Assembly (NCBI GenBank): GCA_902491795.1
Contig: CABUIX010000006.1
Span: forward strand, 1 to 55,155
Origin: an uncultured Bacteroidales bacterium
Lineage (GTDB): Bacteria; Bacteroidota; Bacteroidia; Bacteroidales; UBA932
Direction: 5' to 3'
Length of the DNA: 55,155 nucleotides
Below, in pieces: positions 9,112 to 18,384 of this stretch; position 1 is the stretch's first letter, and each line of letters begins with the position of its first letter. The translations under genes were made by a program, and so were the position numbers. A model generated the notes under the pieces. It did not search any database. It worked only from the letters and a program-made list of their open reading frames with translations, and was not told the origin of the DNA.

Positions 9112-9786
9112 TCAAGCTCTTTCCGGTTGGCGGTAAATCATTTTCATCGCCTCGGAATCAGGTTCCTCGCCAGTCATCAGCGAGTAGCCCAGAATTGCCT
9201 GCTGGAGATGCCATGCCGTGCCTGGAATGTATCCAGGATGCGCCTTCAGGCACGGGTCTTTGTAGTTGGCCTCAATGAGATGGCCGCATTCGAGTTTGTC
9301 AATGCCTTCGACTGCCTTCGGAAGGGTATATATTATCACATCGGCTTTTACCCCGGAGGCGATTTCGTCATGATGATAAAGCGATGTGACGAATCCGGAG
9401 TCTTCTGCCGCGGCAAGCGCTGCCTTTCCTGCACCGCCGTAGCCGATTACGGCTGCAGTCCCCCTGTTGAGAGGCTCCAGCAGGGCCTTGACTCCAAGAT
9501 AGTCGGAATTGTAGGCCTTGACTATGCCATCTTCGTTGAGGCACAGGTTCGTTGCCCCGACTCTTTCACATTCCGGACTATGCCAGTCGGCAGCTTCAAA
9601 TGCGTCTCCCTTGAAGGGCGCCGTCACGTTTATTGCCCTGTATCCGTGAATAAAGCATTCCCATGCCTTTTCGAAGTCCGGAGTCTCAATCAGATCATAT
9701 TGGTATCTGCTCCCGTAGGCGGCTGAAAAAAGCCGAGGGCTGAGGGAGTGGGCGACAGGAAAACCTATTAGTCCGAATTTGTCCAT
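9112..9786 (-). CDS. aroE: Shikimate dehydrogenase (short form)
   Basis: Reduces 3-dehydroshikimate to shikimate with NADPH. The substrate site SLSP is near residue 14, the catalytic lysine motif NVTAPFK near 63-69, NSD near 119, and the nucleotide loop GYGGAGKAA near 140. The C-terminal GTAWHLQQAILGYSLMTGEEPD matches the family's conserved Gln helix. At 224 aa it is shorter than the usual 260-280; the cofactor-binding half is trimmed but no key residue is missing. It lies 21 bp after the TrmH methyltransferase gene. Confidence 0.9.
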   Translation of the reverse strand: MDKFGLIGFPVAHSLSPRLFSAAYGSRYQYDLIETPDFEKAWECFIHGYRAINVTAPFKGDAFEAADWHSPECERVGATNLCLNEDGIVKAYNSDYLGVKALLEPLNRGTAAVIGYGGAGKAALAAAEDSGFVTSLYHHDEIASGVKADVIIYTLPKAVEGIDKLECGHLIEANYKDPCLKAHPGYIPGTAWHLQQAILGYSLMTGEEPDSEAMKMIYRQPERA

Positions 9787-9807
9787 TGGAATATTGCGGT
9801 TTGTTCG

Positions 9808-10611
9808 TCAGTTCTGTCTTTGTCTTACGGCCTCGTAAAGAAGTATGGCCGCTGATACTGAAACATTCAGGGAATCGAGCCGGCCGAGCATCGGGATGCG
9901 TATGTGCGCATCGGCGGCAGACCTCCAGGCTTCGCTGAGGCCGGTGTCTTCCGTGCCCATGACGATGGCTGTCCCTCCTCGCATGTCCAGGTCGTAATAA
10001 AGAGACGAATCCTGAAGTTGGGCGGTAAGGATCTGCAGTCTTCCGCGTTTCAGGAAATCTATGGCTTCCCGGGAGCTGCAAACGGCGCACGGCACTGTGA
10101 ACACTGCTCCTATGGATGCCCTTATGAGATTAGGGTTATAAAGGTCCGTCTTCGGATTGCAGATTATGAGGGCGTCGGCACCGGCTGCATCGCACGTTCG
10201 GAGCATCGCCCCGATGTTTCCTGGCTTCTCGACATTCTCGGCCACGAGCACAAGCGGATTGTCCGGGAGATTCAGGCTGCCGATGGAATTGTCCCTGGCC
10301 CTGATCTCCGCGATGAGCCCTTCCGTACCTTCACGGTATGCAATCTTTCCGTAAACTTCCCGGGATACTTCAAATATCCTGTTGCCCGGGATGCTTGCGA
10401 ACAGGCCCGAAAGGGCCTTGCTGCTGTCTTTGACAATGTCCGGGCAGACAAAAAGTGAATCGGCTTCGAACCCTGAGGAAAGGCAATGCTGCAGTTCGCG
10501 CACGCCCTCAAGAACAAAGAGCCCACGTCTGCGCCGCTCGGAGGACTTCTGCTGCAGCGCAATGAGCTCCTTGATCTTCGGGTTCTGGAAGGATGTTATG
10601 GCCCCGGTCAC
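9808..10611 (-). CDS. TrmH/SpoU-family RNA 2'-O-methyltransferase
   Basis: Predicted SAM-dependent ribose methyltransferase acting on tRNA or 23S rRNA. An N-terminal SpoU substrate-binding region (residues 1-85, SFQNPKIKELIALQQK, RRRGLFVLEGVREL) precedes the SPOUT knot with the three motifs ENVEKPGNIGAMLRTC, IVMGTEDTGLSE and IPMLGRLDSLNVSVSAAILLYE. It starts at GTG 10611, overlapping the lysS stop as GTGA. The exact target base cannot be assigned from sequence. Confidence 0.9.
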   Translation of the reverse strand: MTGAITSFQNPKIKELIALQQKSSERRRRGLFVLEGVRELQHCLSSGFEADSLFVCPDIVKDSSKALSGLFASIPGNRIFEVSREVYGKIAYREGTEGLIAEIRARDNSIGSLNLPDNPLVLVAENVEKPGNIGAMLRTCDAAGADALIICNPKTDLYNPNLIRASIGAVFTVPCAVCSSREAIDFLKRGRLQILTAQLQDSSLYYDLDMRGGTAIVMGTEDTGLSEAWRSAADAHIRIPMLGRLDSLNVSVSAAILLYEAVRQRQN

Positions 10612-12143
10612 TTCTGTTCTTCCTTCTTGTCGGATTTCAGGACCTTTTCCGGTCTCATCTGAGGGAAGAACAGAACGTCCTGTACGGAAGGCTGTCCTGT
10701 CATGAACATGGCGAGCCTGTCGATTCCCATTCCCAGACCGGAAGTGGGAGGCATGCCGTATTCAAGGGCGCGCACGAAATCCATGTCGATGTACATGGCC
10801 TCGTCGTCTCCCTTGCTCTTGAGTCTGGCCTGCTCCTCGAAGCGCTGGAACTGGTCGATGGGGTCATTGAGTTCGGAATATGCGTTTGCGAGTTCCTTTC
10901 CGCATACGAACAGTTCGAACCTTTCCGTCAGTTCCGGATTCTCGCGATGCCTCTTGGTCAGGGGAGACATCTCGACAGGATAGTCGGTTACGAAAGTCGG
11001 CTGAATGAGCTTGCTTTCGCAGAATTCACCGAAGATCGCGTCTATCAGCTTGCCCTTTCCCATTGACGGCTCAGTGGGCACTCCGAGTTTGTCGCATGTG
11101 GCACGCAGAGCATCCTCGTCCATTCCGCTGATGTCTACTCCGGCATACATCTTTATGGCTTCGAGCATTGGGAGTCTCCTGTAGGTTCCGCCGAAGTCTA
11201 TTTCGTTGCCGTTTATGATGGTCTTTGTGCTTCCGTTTACGGCGGTGCAGACTTTTGCCAGCATTTTTTCGACGAATTTCATCATCCAGATGTAGTCCTT
11301 GTAGGCCACATAGATTTCCATGCAGGTGAATTCGGGGTTGTGGGTCTTGTCCATTCCTTCGTTGCGGAAGTCCTTGGCGAACTCATAAACTCCAGTGTAG
11401 CCGCCCACTATCAGCCTTTTCAGGTAGAGCTCGTTGGCTATGCGGAGGTACAGATCTATGTCAAGTGCATTGTGGTGCGTGACAAAAGGTCTTGCGGTGG
11501 CTCCTCCTGGAATGTTCTGCAGAATCGGGGTCTCAACCTCGAGGCATCCTGCCTCGTTGAAATATTCACGCATTGTGGCGATGATCTTAGCCCTTTTGAC
11601 AAAGACATCCCTCACCTGCGGATTGACGATAAGGTCAACATATCTCTGCCTGTAGCGCATCTCCGGATCGGTGAAAGCGTCGAATACCTTGCCGTCCTGT
11701 TCCTTGACTATGGGCAGAACCTTGAGTGACTTGCTGAGAAGCGTGAGTTCCTTTGCGTGCACGCTGAGCTGGCCTGTCTGTGTTATGAAGGCGAAACCCT
11801 TGATTCCTATTATGTCACCGATGTCGAGAAGTTTCTTCCATACGGTGTTGTACATTGTCTTGTCTTCTCCCGGGCAGATCTCGTCACGTTTCACGTATAT
11901 CTGGATACGTCCGCTTTCGTCCTGCAGTTCTCCGAATGATGCGGCTCCCATGATGCGGCGGCTCATGAGTCTGCCGGCTATGCATACTTCCTGGAAGTTG
12001 CCCTTTTCGGGATCATATCCTGCTGTTATTTCAGCTGCCGTGGCGTTTACCGGGTATTCGGCTGCCGGATAGGGATCTATTCCCAGTTCGCGCAGTTTGT
12101 TCAGTGATTCCCTGCGCAGTAGTTCCTGTTCACTGTATTCCAT
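10608..12143 (-). CDS. lysS: Lysyl-tRNA synthetase, class II
   Basis: Charges tRNA-Lys with lysine. The N-terminal OB-fold anticodon domain (residues 45-140) precedes the class II catalytic core: motif 2 FRNEGMDKTHNPEFT and motif 3 GLGMGIDRLAMFMTG near the C terminus. I set the start at ATG 12143 (MEYSEQELLRRESLNKLRELG); the frame stays open upstream but would run into parC. Length 511 aa is usual for bacterial LysS. The 46-bp gap to parC contains a run of TTTG repeats (A-rich leader on the coding strand). Confidence 0.96.
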   Translation of the reverse strand: MEYSEQELLRRESLNKLRELGIDPYPAAEYPVNATAAEITAGYDPEKGNFQEVCIAGRLMSRRIMGAASFGELQDESGRIQIYVKRDEICPGEDKTMYNTVWKKLLDIGDIIGIKGFAFITQTGQLSVHAKELTLLSKSLKVLPIVKEQDGKVFDAFTDPEMRYRQRYVDLIVNPQVRDVFVKRAKIIATMREYFNEAGCLEVETPILQNIPGGATARPFVTHHNALDIDLYLRIANELYLKRLIVGGYTGVYEFAKDFRNEGMDKTHNPEFTCMEIYVAYKDYIWMMKFVEKMLAKVCTAVNGSTKTIINGNEIDFGGTYRRLPMLEAIKMYAGVDISGMDEDALRATCDKLGVPTEPSMGKGKLIDAIFGEFCESKLIQPTFVTDYPVEMSPLTKRHRENPELTERFELFVCGKELANAYSELNDPIDQFQRFEEQARLKSKGDDEAMYIDMDFVRALEYGMPPTSGLGMGIDRLAMFMTGQPSVQDVLFFPQMRPEKVLKSDKKEEQK

Positions 12144-12189
12144 ATTATTTTTTTGTTTGTTTGTTTTGCTGTCAGTGGAGGGCATCCGG

Positions 12190-14850
12190 TCAGAAGAGGG
12201 TAGGCTCCTCTTCAACGATGTCCTCCTCATTCTGTATTTCAACTTCTGAGGTTTGCGGCTCCGGCGCTTCATCAGATTCCTGCCTGTCCTCGTCATCATC
12301 TTCCTTGACAAGAGGCTCAATGAACCTGACGCTCTTGACGTCGGTGCGCGAAGAACATTTCTTGCCCTTTGCGTTCACGCCTTTCTTGGAAATCCATTCT
12401 TCGGCATCGACCGCTTCCGGCTGCCTGTCCTCAAGTTTCCAGGTGATTTCGTATTGAGGATGACGGACATCGCTCAATTCCACAAGTCTTGACTTGGGGT
12501 CGTCCGATATGAAGCTCTGCGGAGTGTTGTCGCTGGCCGTGAACGAGAAACGCTTTACATAGAAGCTCTTGGAGGCTCCGTCCCAGTACAGGGCTGTGAA
12601 TATCTTTTCCGGATCGAACTTTTCTATCCTGAGCAGGTCGCCTGGATAGCGGTTCACGAGTTCGTAGGATGTCGTGTACCATGTTCCGTTGCGGAAAATC
12701 GCGAGGACTTTGTCGTCGCCGCTGAATTTTCCCAGATATTGTCCGTGCCCCTCGTCGTTGAGTTTCTGGATATCGTTGTCGAACCAGATGTCCTTTCCCT
12801 CTATGGTGCTGATTCCCTTGCTGCGGAGACTGATTTTCTGGATGACGTTCTTGGTCACCAGATTGCCTCTTGCGCTGCGGCTCTTTATCGACAGGGTCGA
12901 GAAATCATATTCGAAAGAGGTTTTCTTGAGTTTCGGTTTCTGCCTCAGCTGGACTCTGACGGTTTCCGCCTCGCCGTTGTGGTTGGCGCTGAACCATACG
13001 ATTGCGGATCCTTCTTCGCCGGTCGTTATGTCGTATTCCTTGTCGCGTGTCACCGAAGTGACGGCGAAACGTTTGGCGTAATAGATGCTGGTCTTGCCCT
13101 CGCGATAGATCACATTGTATATTGTCCGGGTGTCGCCGCGGTTGAACACGTTGACATACATCAGGTCTTTTCCGAAGAAGGCCTTGTCCTTGACCTTGGT
13201 GATCCGGTACTTGCCGTTCTTGCTGATGACTATGATCTCGGACATGTCGGAGCAGTCGCAGACATATTCGCCTCCGTCGTCTTTCTTGAGGCCTATTCCA
13301 ACGAAACCTTCGGCAAGATTTGCCTGGAGTTTCGAGTTGTTGTTGACAACCCGGCTGACTGAAATCGTCTCGAACCCGGTAAGTTCGGTGCGTCTGGGAT
13401 AATCCTTGCCGTATTTGCTCTTCAGCCCTTTGAACCAGTCGACCGTGAATCCGTTGATGTGCTCAATATTGTACTTGACCTGCGCAATCTCGTCTTCGAT
13501 GGCCCGGATTCTCTCGTCCATGGCCTTGGTGTCGAATTTGGAAATCTTGCGCACAGGCTTTTCCACCAGTTTCAGGATGTCGTCCATGACGATTTCCTTC
13601 CTCAGCAGGTCCTGATAGTCCTTCATCCGGCTGAAGACATCGTTAAGCTGAGTCTCCCAGTCCTTCTGGTCCTGCTCGAGCACCTTGTAGATCCTGTTTT
13701 CGAAGAAAATTCTTTCCAGTGAACTGTAGTGCCAGTCCGCCTCAAGTTCGTCGAGGCGTATCTGCTGCTCCCTCAGCAGCAGCTCCCTTGTATGAAGCGT
13801 GCTGTATTCAAGAATTTCGTTTACGGTCAGGAACTCGGGCTTGTTGTCCTTGATCACGCAGGCGTTGGGCGCAATATTGTATTCGCAGTCTGTGAATGCG
13901 TAGAGCGCATCAATCGTCTTGTCCGGGGAGACGTCATTGGGAAGATGTATCACTATGTCCACCTTGCTTGTGGTCATGTCTTCAATCTTCTTTATCTTGA
14001 TCTTCCCCTTTTCCTTCGCCCTGAGGATTGACTGTATCAGGTCCTCGGTGTATTTGCCGTAGGGAATTTCGGTGATTGCGATGGTGTTCTTGTCGATCTT
14101 TTCGATCTTGGCACGCACTTTTACGCTGCCGCCGCGTTTTCCCTTCATGTATTTGCTGCAGTCGGCGAAGCCTCCGGTGGGGAAGTCAGGATAAATTTCA
14201 TAGTCGCGTCCTTCCAGAATGGCAACCGACGCGTCAATGAGCTCGTTGAAGTTGTGCGGAAGAATCTTCGATGCAAGTCCGACGCCGATGCCTTCGGTGC
14301 CTTGTGCGAGCAGCAGCGGAAAGCGTACCGGCAGTTCTGTCGGCTCCAGGTTCCTTCCGTCGTACGAAGTCATCCAGTCCGTGACTTTCGGGTCGAAGAC
14401 CACATCCTTGGCGAATTTGGACAATCTTGCCTCGATGTACCTTCCTGCGGCATTGGAATCGCCGGTGAGGATGTTTCCCCAGTTTCCCTGGCAGTCTATC
14501 GTGAAACCTTTCTGACCGAGTTGTACAAGTGCTCCCTCAATTGAAGCATTTCCGTGCGGATGATACTGCATGGCCTGTCCGACTATGTTGGCAACCTTGT
14601 TGTATTTGCCGTCATCCATCTTGTACATTGCATGCAGCACTCGTCTCTGCACAGGCTTGAGTCCGTCCACGATGTCAGGCACGGCCCGGTGCAGGATCAC
14701 GTATGAAGCGTAATCCAGGTACCAGTCCTTGAACATTCCGGACAATTTGAACTCCTGGGCGTCCGAGTCCAGAAGTTTCTCGAATTTCCCGGATTCCTTG
14801 CCGTCGTCGCTCACGGGGACGTCGTCCAATATCTCGTCTTCTTCAACCAT
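12190..14850 (-). CDS. parC: DNA topoisomerase IV subunit A
   Basis: Cleaves and rejoins DNA in the ParC2E2 complex to decatenate chromosomes. The breakage-reunion domain covers residues 35-490, with YLDYASYVILHRAVPDIVDGL at the quinolone-resistance region, the HPHGNAS loop, and the catalytic tyrosine at residue 138 (AAGRYIEARL). The C-terminal part has degenerate beta-propeller blades and an acidic tail. I see no GyrA box (QRRGGKG-like), which favours ParC over GyrA. Length 886 aa. It starts 6 bp after the era stop. Confidence 0.9.
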   Translation of the reverse strand: MVEEDEILDDVPVSDDGKESGKFEKLLDSDAQEFKLSGMFKDWYLDYASYVILHRAVPDIVDGLKPVQRRVLHAMYKMDDGKYNKVANIVGQAMQYHPHGNASIEGALVQLGQKGFTIDCQGNWGNILTGDSNAAGRYIEARLSKFAKDVVFDPKVTDWMTSYDGRNLEPTELPVRFPLLLAQGTEGIGVGLASKILPHNFNELIDASVAILEGRDYEIYPDFPTGGFADCSKYMKGKRGGSVKVRAKIEKIDKNTIAITEIPYGKYTEDLIQSILRAKEKGKIKIKKIEDMTTSKVDIVIHLPNDVSPDKTIDALYAFTDCEYNIAPNACVIKDNKPEFLTVNEILEYSTLHTRELLLREQQIRLDELEADWHYSSLERIFFENRIYKVLEQDQKDWETQLNDVFSRMKDYQDLLRKEIVMDDILKLVEKPVRKISKFDTKAMDERIRAIEDEIAQVKYNIEHINGFTVDWFKGLKSKYGKDYPRRTELTGFETISVSRVVNNNSKLQANLAEGFVGIGLKKDDGGEYVCDCSDMSEIIVISKNGKYRITKVKDKAFFGKDLMYVNVFNRGDTRTIYNVIYREGKTSIYYAKRFAVTSVTRDKEYDITTGEEGSAIVWFSANHNGEAETVRVQLRQKPKLKKTSFEYDFSTLSIKSRSARGNLVTKNVIQKISLRSKGISTIEGKDIWFDNDIQKLNDEGHGQYLGKFSGDDKVLAIFRNGTWYTTSYELVNRYPGDLLRIEKFDPEKIFTALYWDGASKSFYVKRFSFTASDNTPQSFISDDPKSRLVELSDVRHPQYEITWKLEDRQPEAVDAEEWISKKGVNAKGKKCSSRTDVKSVRFIEPLVKEDDDEDRQESDEAPEPQTSEVEIQNEEDIVEEEPTLF

Positions 14851-14856
14851 TCTTCC

Positions 14857-15738
14857 TTAGTTTTCGTAACCGAATTTTCTGAGTTCCTTCTTGCTCTCCC
14901 TCCAGTCAGGGTCTGTCTTCACATAAATGCTCAGGAAGACCTTCTTCTGGAAGAAATCTTCCATGTCGAGTCTCGCTTCTGTGCCAACCTTCTTGAGGGC
15001 CGCGCCTCCGCGTCCGATGACTATGCCTTTCTGCGATTCGCGCATGACGTATATCACGGCGCTGATCTCGTATCTCTCTGCACCTTCCTTGAAACTCTCT
15101 ATCCCGACTTCGCATGAATAGGGAATCTCTTCCTTGTAGTTCAGGAGAATTTTCTCCCTTATGATCTCCGAGGCGAAGAATCGCAGATTCTTGTCGGTGA
15201 ATGTGTCCTTGTCGAACCATGGAGGGCATTCCGGGAGCTTTGACACTATGGTGTCAAGTATGCTGTCGAGATTGAACCTTTCCCTTGCGGATGCCGGAAT
15301 CACCGTGGCTGACGGCAGCTTTTTCTGCCACCATTCCATCAGCTTGACTACTTCCGCCTGGTTGCTCAGGTCAATCTTGTTTATGACCACTATGACAGGG
15401 CATTCGAGCCTGGTGAGCTTGTCTATGTATTCCGCGTTCTTGTCGGCGGTCTCGACAGTGTCTGTGACATAGAGAATCTCGTCGGCGTCGCCAAGCGCTT
15501 CGTCGACGAAATTCATCATGTTCTGCTGCAGCCTGTATCCCGGCTTAAGGATGCCCGGAGTGTCCGAATAGACTATCTGCCAGTCATCGCCGTTCACAAT
15601 GCCCATTATCCTGTGCCGGGTTGTCTGTGCCTTTGCCGTCACGATGGAGAGCTTTTCACCCACAAGGGCGTTCATCAGGGTAGACTTCCCGACATTGGGA
15701 TTTCCGATTATGTTTACAAATCCTGAACGATGAGCCAT
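14857..15738 (-). CDS. era: GTPase Era
   Basis: Ras-like GTPase that assists 30S assembly by binding the 3' end of 16S rRNA. The P-loop GNPNVGKST is at residues 12-20, DTPG near 59, NKID near 121, and the C-terminal KH domain contains VIGRGGAALKKVGTEAR. Length 293 aa is normal. The start overlaps the stop of the pseudouridine synthase gene by one base, so coupling with another rRNA-maturation gene is likely. Confidence 0.97.
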   Translation of the reverse strand: MAHRSGFVNIIGNPNVGKSTLMNALVGEKLSIVTAKAQTTRHRIMGIVNGDDWQIVYSDTPGILKPGYRLQQNMMNFVDEALGDADEILYVTDTVETADKNAEYIDKLTRLECPVIVVINKIDLSNQAEVVKLMEWWQKKLPSATVIPASARERFNLDSILDTIVSKLPECPPWFDKDTFTDKNLRFFASEIIREKILLNYKEEIPYSCEVGIESFKEGAERYEISAVIYVMRESQKGIVIGRGGAALKKVGTEARLDMEDFFQKKVFLSIYVKTDPDWRESKKELRKFGYEN

Positions 15739-17195
15739 TATACGTATGCCCCCATCTTCAGAATGTTGACTTCACTTTCGGTGAGGAACCGCCACTCTCC
15801 CTTCTTGAGACCCTTCTTGGTGAGTCCTGCGAAGTATACTCGGTCAAGGGCCTTGACATTGTACCCCTGGCTCTCGAACAGACGGCGTACTATCCTGTTC
15901 TTGCCTGAGTGTATCTCGATGCCGAGCTTCCGTTTGTCGTTGGCATCGATGTATTCGAGTTCGTCGGCTTTTTCCACGCCGTCGCTCAGCTCAACCCCGG
16001 AGAGGATCTTCTGCCTGTCTTCTTCGGTGAGTTCCTTGTCGAGAGCTACCTGATAGATCTTCTTCTTGTCGTATGAAGGATGCGTGAGTCTCTCCGCAAT
16101 CTCTCCGTCGTTGGTCAGGAGAAGCACTCCGGTGGTGTTCTTGTCGAGCCTTCCGACGGGATAGACTCTTGCGGGGCAATTGTTCACGAGGTCCAGTACG
16201 GTCTTGTCGGCGTGGGGATCACTTGCCGTGGTGACGAAGCCCTTGGGCTTGTTCATTATGATGTATACCTTCTCCTCACCCTTGAGACGTTCGCCGTTGA
16301 AACGCACGTCGTCGTCATGAATGTTGACCTTAGTCCCGAGTTCAGTGACTACCTGTCCGTTTACGGTCACTACTCCGGCCTGGATGAGCGTGTCGGCTTC
16401 ACGGCGTGAGCATACGCCTGAATTTGCAATGAACTTGTTGAGGCGCACGACATCCTTTACGGGTGAGACATACTGCTCGGTGCTTTCGCTTCCGTTGACT
16501 ACGGGGCGACGCTCTATCATCCTGCTGATTCCCTCAAAAGAGTCCTTGCTGAACATTTTTGAGCTCGGCTTCGGTGCGGACTTCCTTCTGGGCGCAGATG
16601 ATCTTCCCGGTGCATTCCTCTGGTCTCTGCGCTGTCTGTCATGCCCGAATCCTCCACGGTTGTCGCCAAAACTTCTGCGTTCGCCAAACTGGCGGGGCCT
16701 GCGCTCGCCGTAGGAATTGCCGCCTTCGTTGTCATGCTGGCGGGGCCTTCTGTCTCCGCGGCCCTCGCCGAATCCTCCACGGTTGTCACCAAAGCTCCTG
16801 CGCTCGCCGAACTGGCGCGGCCTGCGCTCGCCGTAGGCATTGTCTCTGTGCTCTCCGTCTGAGGGGCGGCGTCCGTAACCGCCATCCGATGACTGGCGGT
16901 ATCCGCCTTCGGAAGAACGGTAGGTGTTCCTGTCAGAATAGCCTCCGCGGCTGCTTCTGTGCTCGCCGAATCCTCCGCGGTTCTGGCCGTAGCTCCCGCG
17001 GTTCTGGCCGTAGCTTCCGCGGCGCTCTCCGTTTCCTTCGCGGTTGTCTCCAAAGCTTCTGCGTTCGCCGAACTGGCGCGGCTTGTCTGCGTTGAAATCA
17101 CTTCGCGTGTATTCAACTTTCTCGAAATTGGGCTGTCTCTGAGCCGCAGTTTTTCTTGGTCTAAGTTTACGACCTTCTTTTGTAAACTGGTCCAT
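15738..17195 (-). CDS. RluB/RsuA-type pseudouridine synthase with long repetitive basic N-terminal extension
   Basis: Predicted 23S rRNA pseudouridine synthase. Residues 250-297 form an S4 RNA-binding domain (RLNKFIANSGVCSRREADTL), and residues 305-475 the catalytic domain with the nucleophile Asp351 in PVGRLDKNTTG. The first about 230 residues are low-complexity and rich in Arg, Gly, Ser, Tyr and Asn, with three copies of RQFGERRSFGDN (from residues 40, 127 and 168) and many RGG/NRGG/YGQNRG units, resembling eukaryotic RGG-box RNA-binding regions. The core length is normal; the extension is the odd part. It lies 1 bp after tonB. Confidence 0.92.
   Translation of the reverse strand: MDQFTKEGRKLRPRKTAAQRQPNFEKVEYTRSDFNADKPRQFGERRSFGDNREGNGERRGSYGQNRGSYGQNRGGFGEHRSSRGGYSDRNTYRSSEGGYRQSSDGGYGRRPSDGEHRDNAYGERRPRQFGERRSFGDNRGGFGEGRGDRRPRQHDNEGGNSYGERRPRQFGERRSFGDNRGGFGHDRQRRDQRNAPGRSSAPRRKSAPKPSSKMFSKDSFEGISRMIERRPVVNGSESTEQYVSPVKDVVRLNKFIANSGVCSRREADTLIQAGVVTVNGQVVTELGTKVNIHDDDVRFNGERLKGEEKVYIIMNKPKGFVTTASDPHADKTVLDLVNNCPARVYPVGRLDKNTTGVLLLTNDGEIAERLTHPSYDKKKIYQVALDKELTEEDRQKILSGVELSDGVEKADELEYIDANDKRKLGIEIHSGKNRIVRRLFESQGYNVKALDRVYFAGLTKKGLKKGEWRFLTESEVNILKMGAYV
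16659..17078 (-). repeat. In-gene repeats encoding RQFGERRSFGDN and RGG-like units
   Basis: Three near-identical DNA segments (about 16659-16694, 16782-16817 and 17043-17078) encode the same 12-residue unit. The first two are part of a longer repeat of about 22 codons separated by 123 bp. Synonymous differences between the copies show they are not a very recent duplication. Confidence 0.8.
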
Positions 17196-17196
17196 T

Positions 17197-17973
17197 TTAC
17201 TTGAGATTAAAATAATAAGTTATTGTTCCTTTCTGCCTTGGAGTCTGCGTGCTCTGTGTGAAATGAGATTCCATAGCCGCATTCCTTGCCGCCGCATAAA
17301 GTTCTTTATTCAAAACGGTTGTGCCCTCGCCTCCCGGCACGGCCTCAACCACGTTTCCGTAAATGTCCACCACAATGTCCACCACCACGATTCCGCTTTC
17401 CTGGACGTTGTACTCCGGTTTGGGAAGGTTTCCGACCACCCTGCGCCCCTGCACGTGCGCGTTGGGCCTTCCGTCAGACCTTCCGCTCCTGGTGTTCCCG
17501 TCCGGCTGCCCGGCCTTGAAAAGTGCGGAACTGTCAGCTGCCGCGTGCATTGCAGTGAGGGTGGTGTCCTTTTTTGCCATTCCCGGGAAAGCCGCCCTTG
17601 GGTCAAGCGCGGGCTTTTCCGGTTCGGGAGCCGGCACATCCACGTCTCCGAAGTCGTCCGGAGCCGTTTCGGGGGTAAGGTTTTCCCTGTCTGCCACTTC
17701 AGGGGAACTGCTCTGCTGAACCAGGTTGACGGCTTCGTCCAGGTTAACCTTCTCGGCTTGCGGCTCCCGCCCGTATCTTTCCTCGATAAGCTCAGGCGCA
17801 TCTTCCGAGAAGTCTATCAGCATGGCCTGCTCCTCTGGAGGGGGATATATGTATTTCAGCCCGGAGAACGAGACAAGGGCGACGGCGCAGACATGCACGG
17901 CGACCGTCAGCACTATGCCGATCACCACGCCCTTGCGCTCCGCTTGCTGTTTTATCCTGTTGTCCTCGGCCAT
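17197..17973 (-). CDS. tonB: TonB-family energy transducer
   Basis: Links the inner-membrane ExbB-ExbD motor to outer-membrane receptors. A short cytoplasmic N terminus is followed by one membrane anchor (GVVIGIVLTVAVHVCAVALVSF, residues 15-36), a Pro/Glu-rich periplasmic linker (residues 85-125), and a C-terminal TonB-like domain (residues 175-258) with GIVVVDIVVDIYGNV and the typical final FxQSxxTPRQKGTITYYFNLK-like strand. Length 258 aa. It overlaps the exbD stop as TAATG, the third gene of exbB-exbD-tonB. Confidence 0.9.
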   Translation of the reverse strand: MAEDNRIKQQAERKGVVIGIVLTVAVHVCAVALVSFSGLKYIYPPPEEQAMLIDFSEDAPELIEERYGREPQAEKVNLDEAVNLVQQSSSPEVADRENLTPETAPDDFGDVDVPAPEPEKPALDPRAAFPGMAKKDTTLTAMHAAADSSALFKAGQPDGNTRSGRSDGRPNAHVQGRRVVGNLPKPEYNVQESGIVVVDIVVDIYGNVVEAVPGGEGTTVLNKELYAAARNAAMESHFTQSTQTPRQKGTITYYFNLK

Positions 17974-18383
17974 TACTCGGGCTGTGTAGCCAAAATTACT
18001 TTATAATGATTCCTTTTCGCAATGTTCATTACCTGAACCACTTCCCCAATAGGCACGCTCTGGTCTGCGTAGATGGAGAATGTCGGGTCCTCTTCCGTCT
18101 GCAGAAGCCATATCAGGTCGTCCTCCACTTCGCTGAAGGGTACCGGAGCCTCCTCGCCGTTGATATGGTATGTGTACTTGTCGTCGCCCCAGTCCTTGAT
18201 GGATACGCTTACCGTGGCTTTTGCCCCAACCTGCCCCGTGCTTTTGGGAAGCAGGAGCTTCAGCGCATTCGGGTTGACCAGCGTTGAGGTCACCAGAAAG
18301 AAAATGAGCAGCAGGAACACGATGTCCGTCATTGAAGACATGGCCATGTTCGGGTCCGGCTTGGTTATTCTCTTGAGTGCCAT
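17973..18383 (-). CDS. exbD: ExbD/TolR-family biopolymer transport protein
   Basis: Proton-channel subunit of the TonB motor. A single N-terminal membrane segment carries the functional aspartate (Asp20 in MTDIVFLLLIFFLVTS) and a periplasmic domain follows. The start at ATG 18383 (MALKRITKPDPNMAMSS) lies one base after the exbB stop; an upstream in-frame start would overlap exbB and adds a non-conserved basic stretch. Length 136 aa is usual. Confidence 0.93.
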   Translation of the reverse strand: MALKRITKPDPNMAMSSMTDIVFLLLIFFLVTSTLVNPNALKLLLPKSTGQVGAKATVSVSIKDWGDDKYTYHINGEEAPVPFSEVEDDLIWLLQTEEDPTFSIYADQSVPIGEVVQVMNIAKRNHYKVILATQPE

Positions 18384-18384
18384 C

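Noticed and set aside
10608..12320. A longer lysS with 59 extra N-terminal residues
   Set aside because: The extension overlaps the 3' end of parC, is basic and low-complexity, and the internal ATG at 12143 starts a normal LysS N terminus.
16659..17078. Possible CRISPR-like direct repeats
   Set aside because: The repeats are in frame, unequally spaced and encode a repeated peptide; there are no unique spacers and no cas genes.
16559..17095. Plus-strand open frames of up to 178 codons opposite the repeats of the pseudouridine synthase
   Set aside because: They are a by-product of the repetitive GC-rich DNA; the minus-strand gene is continuous with its neighbours and has real domains.
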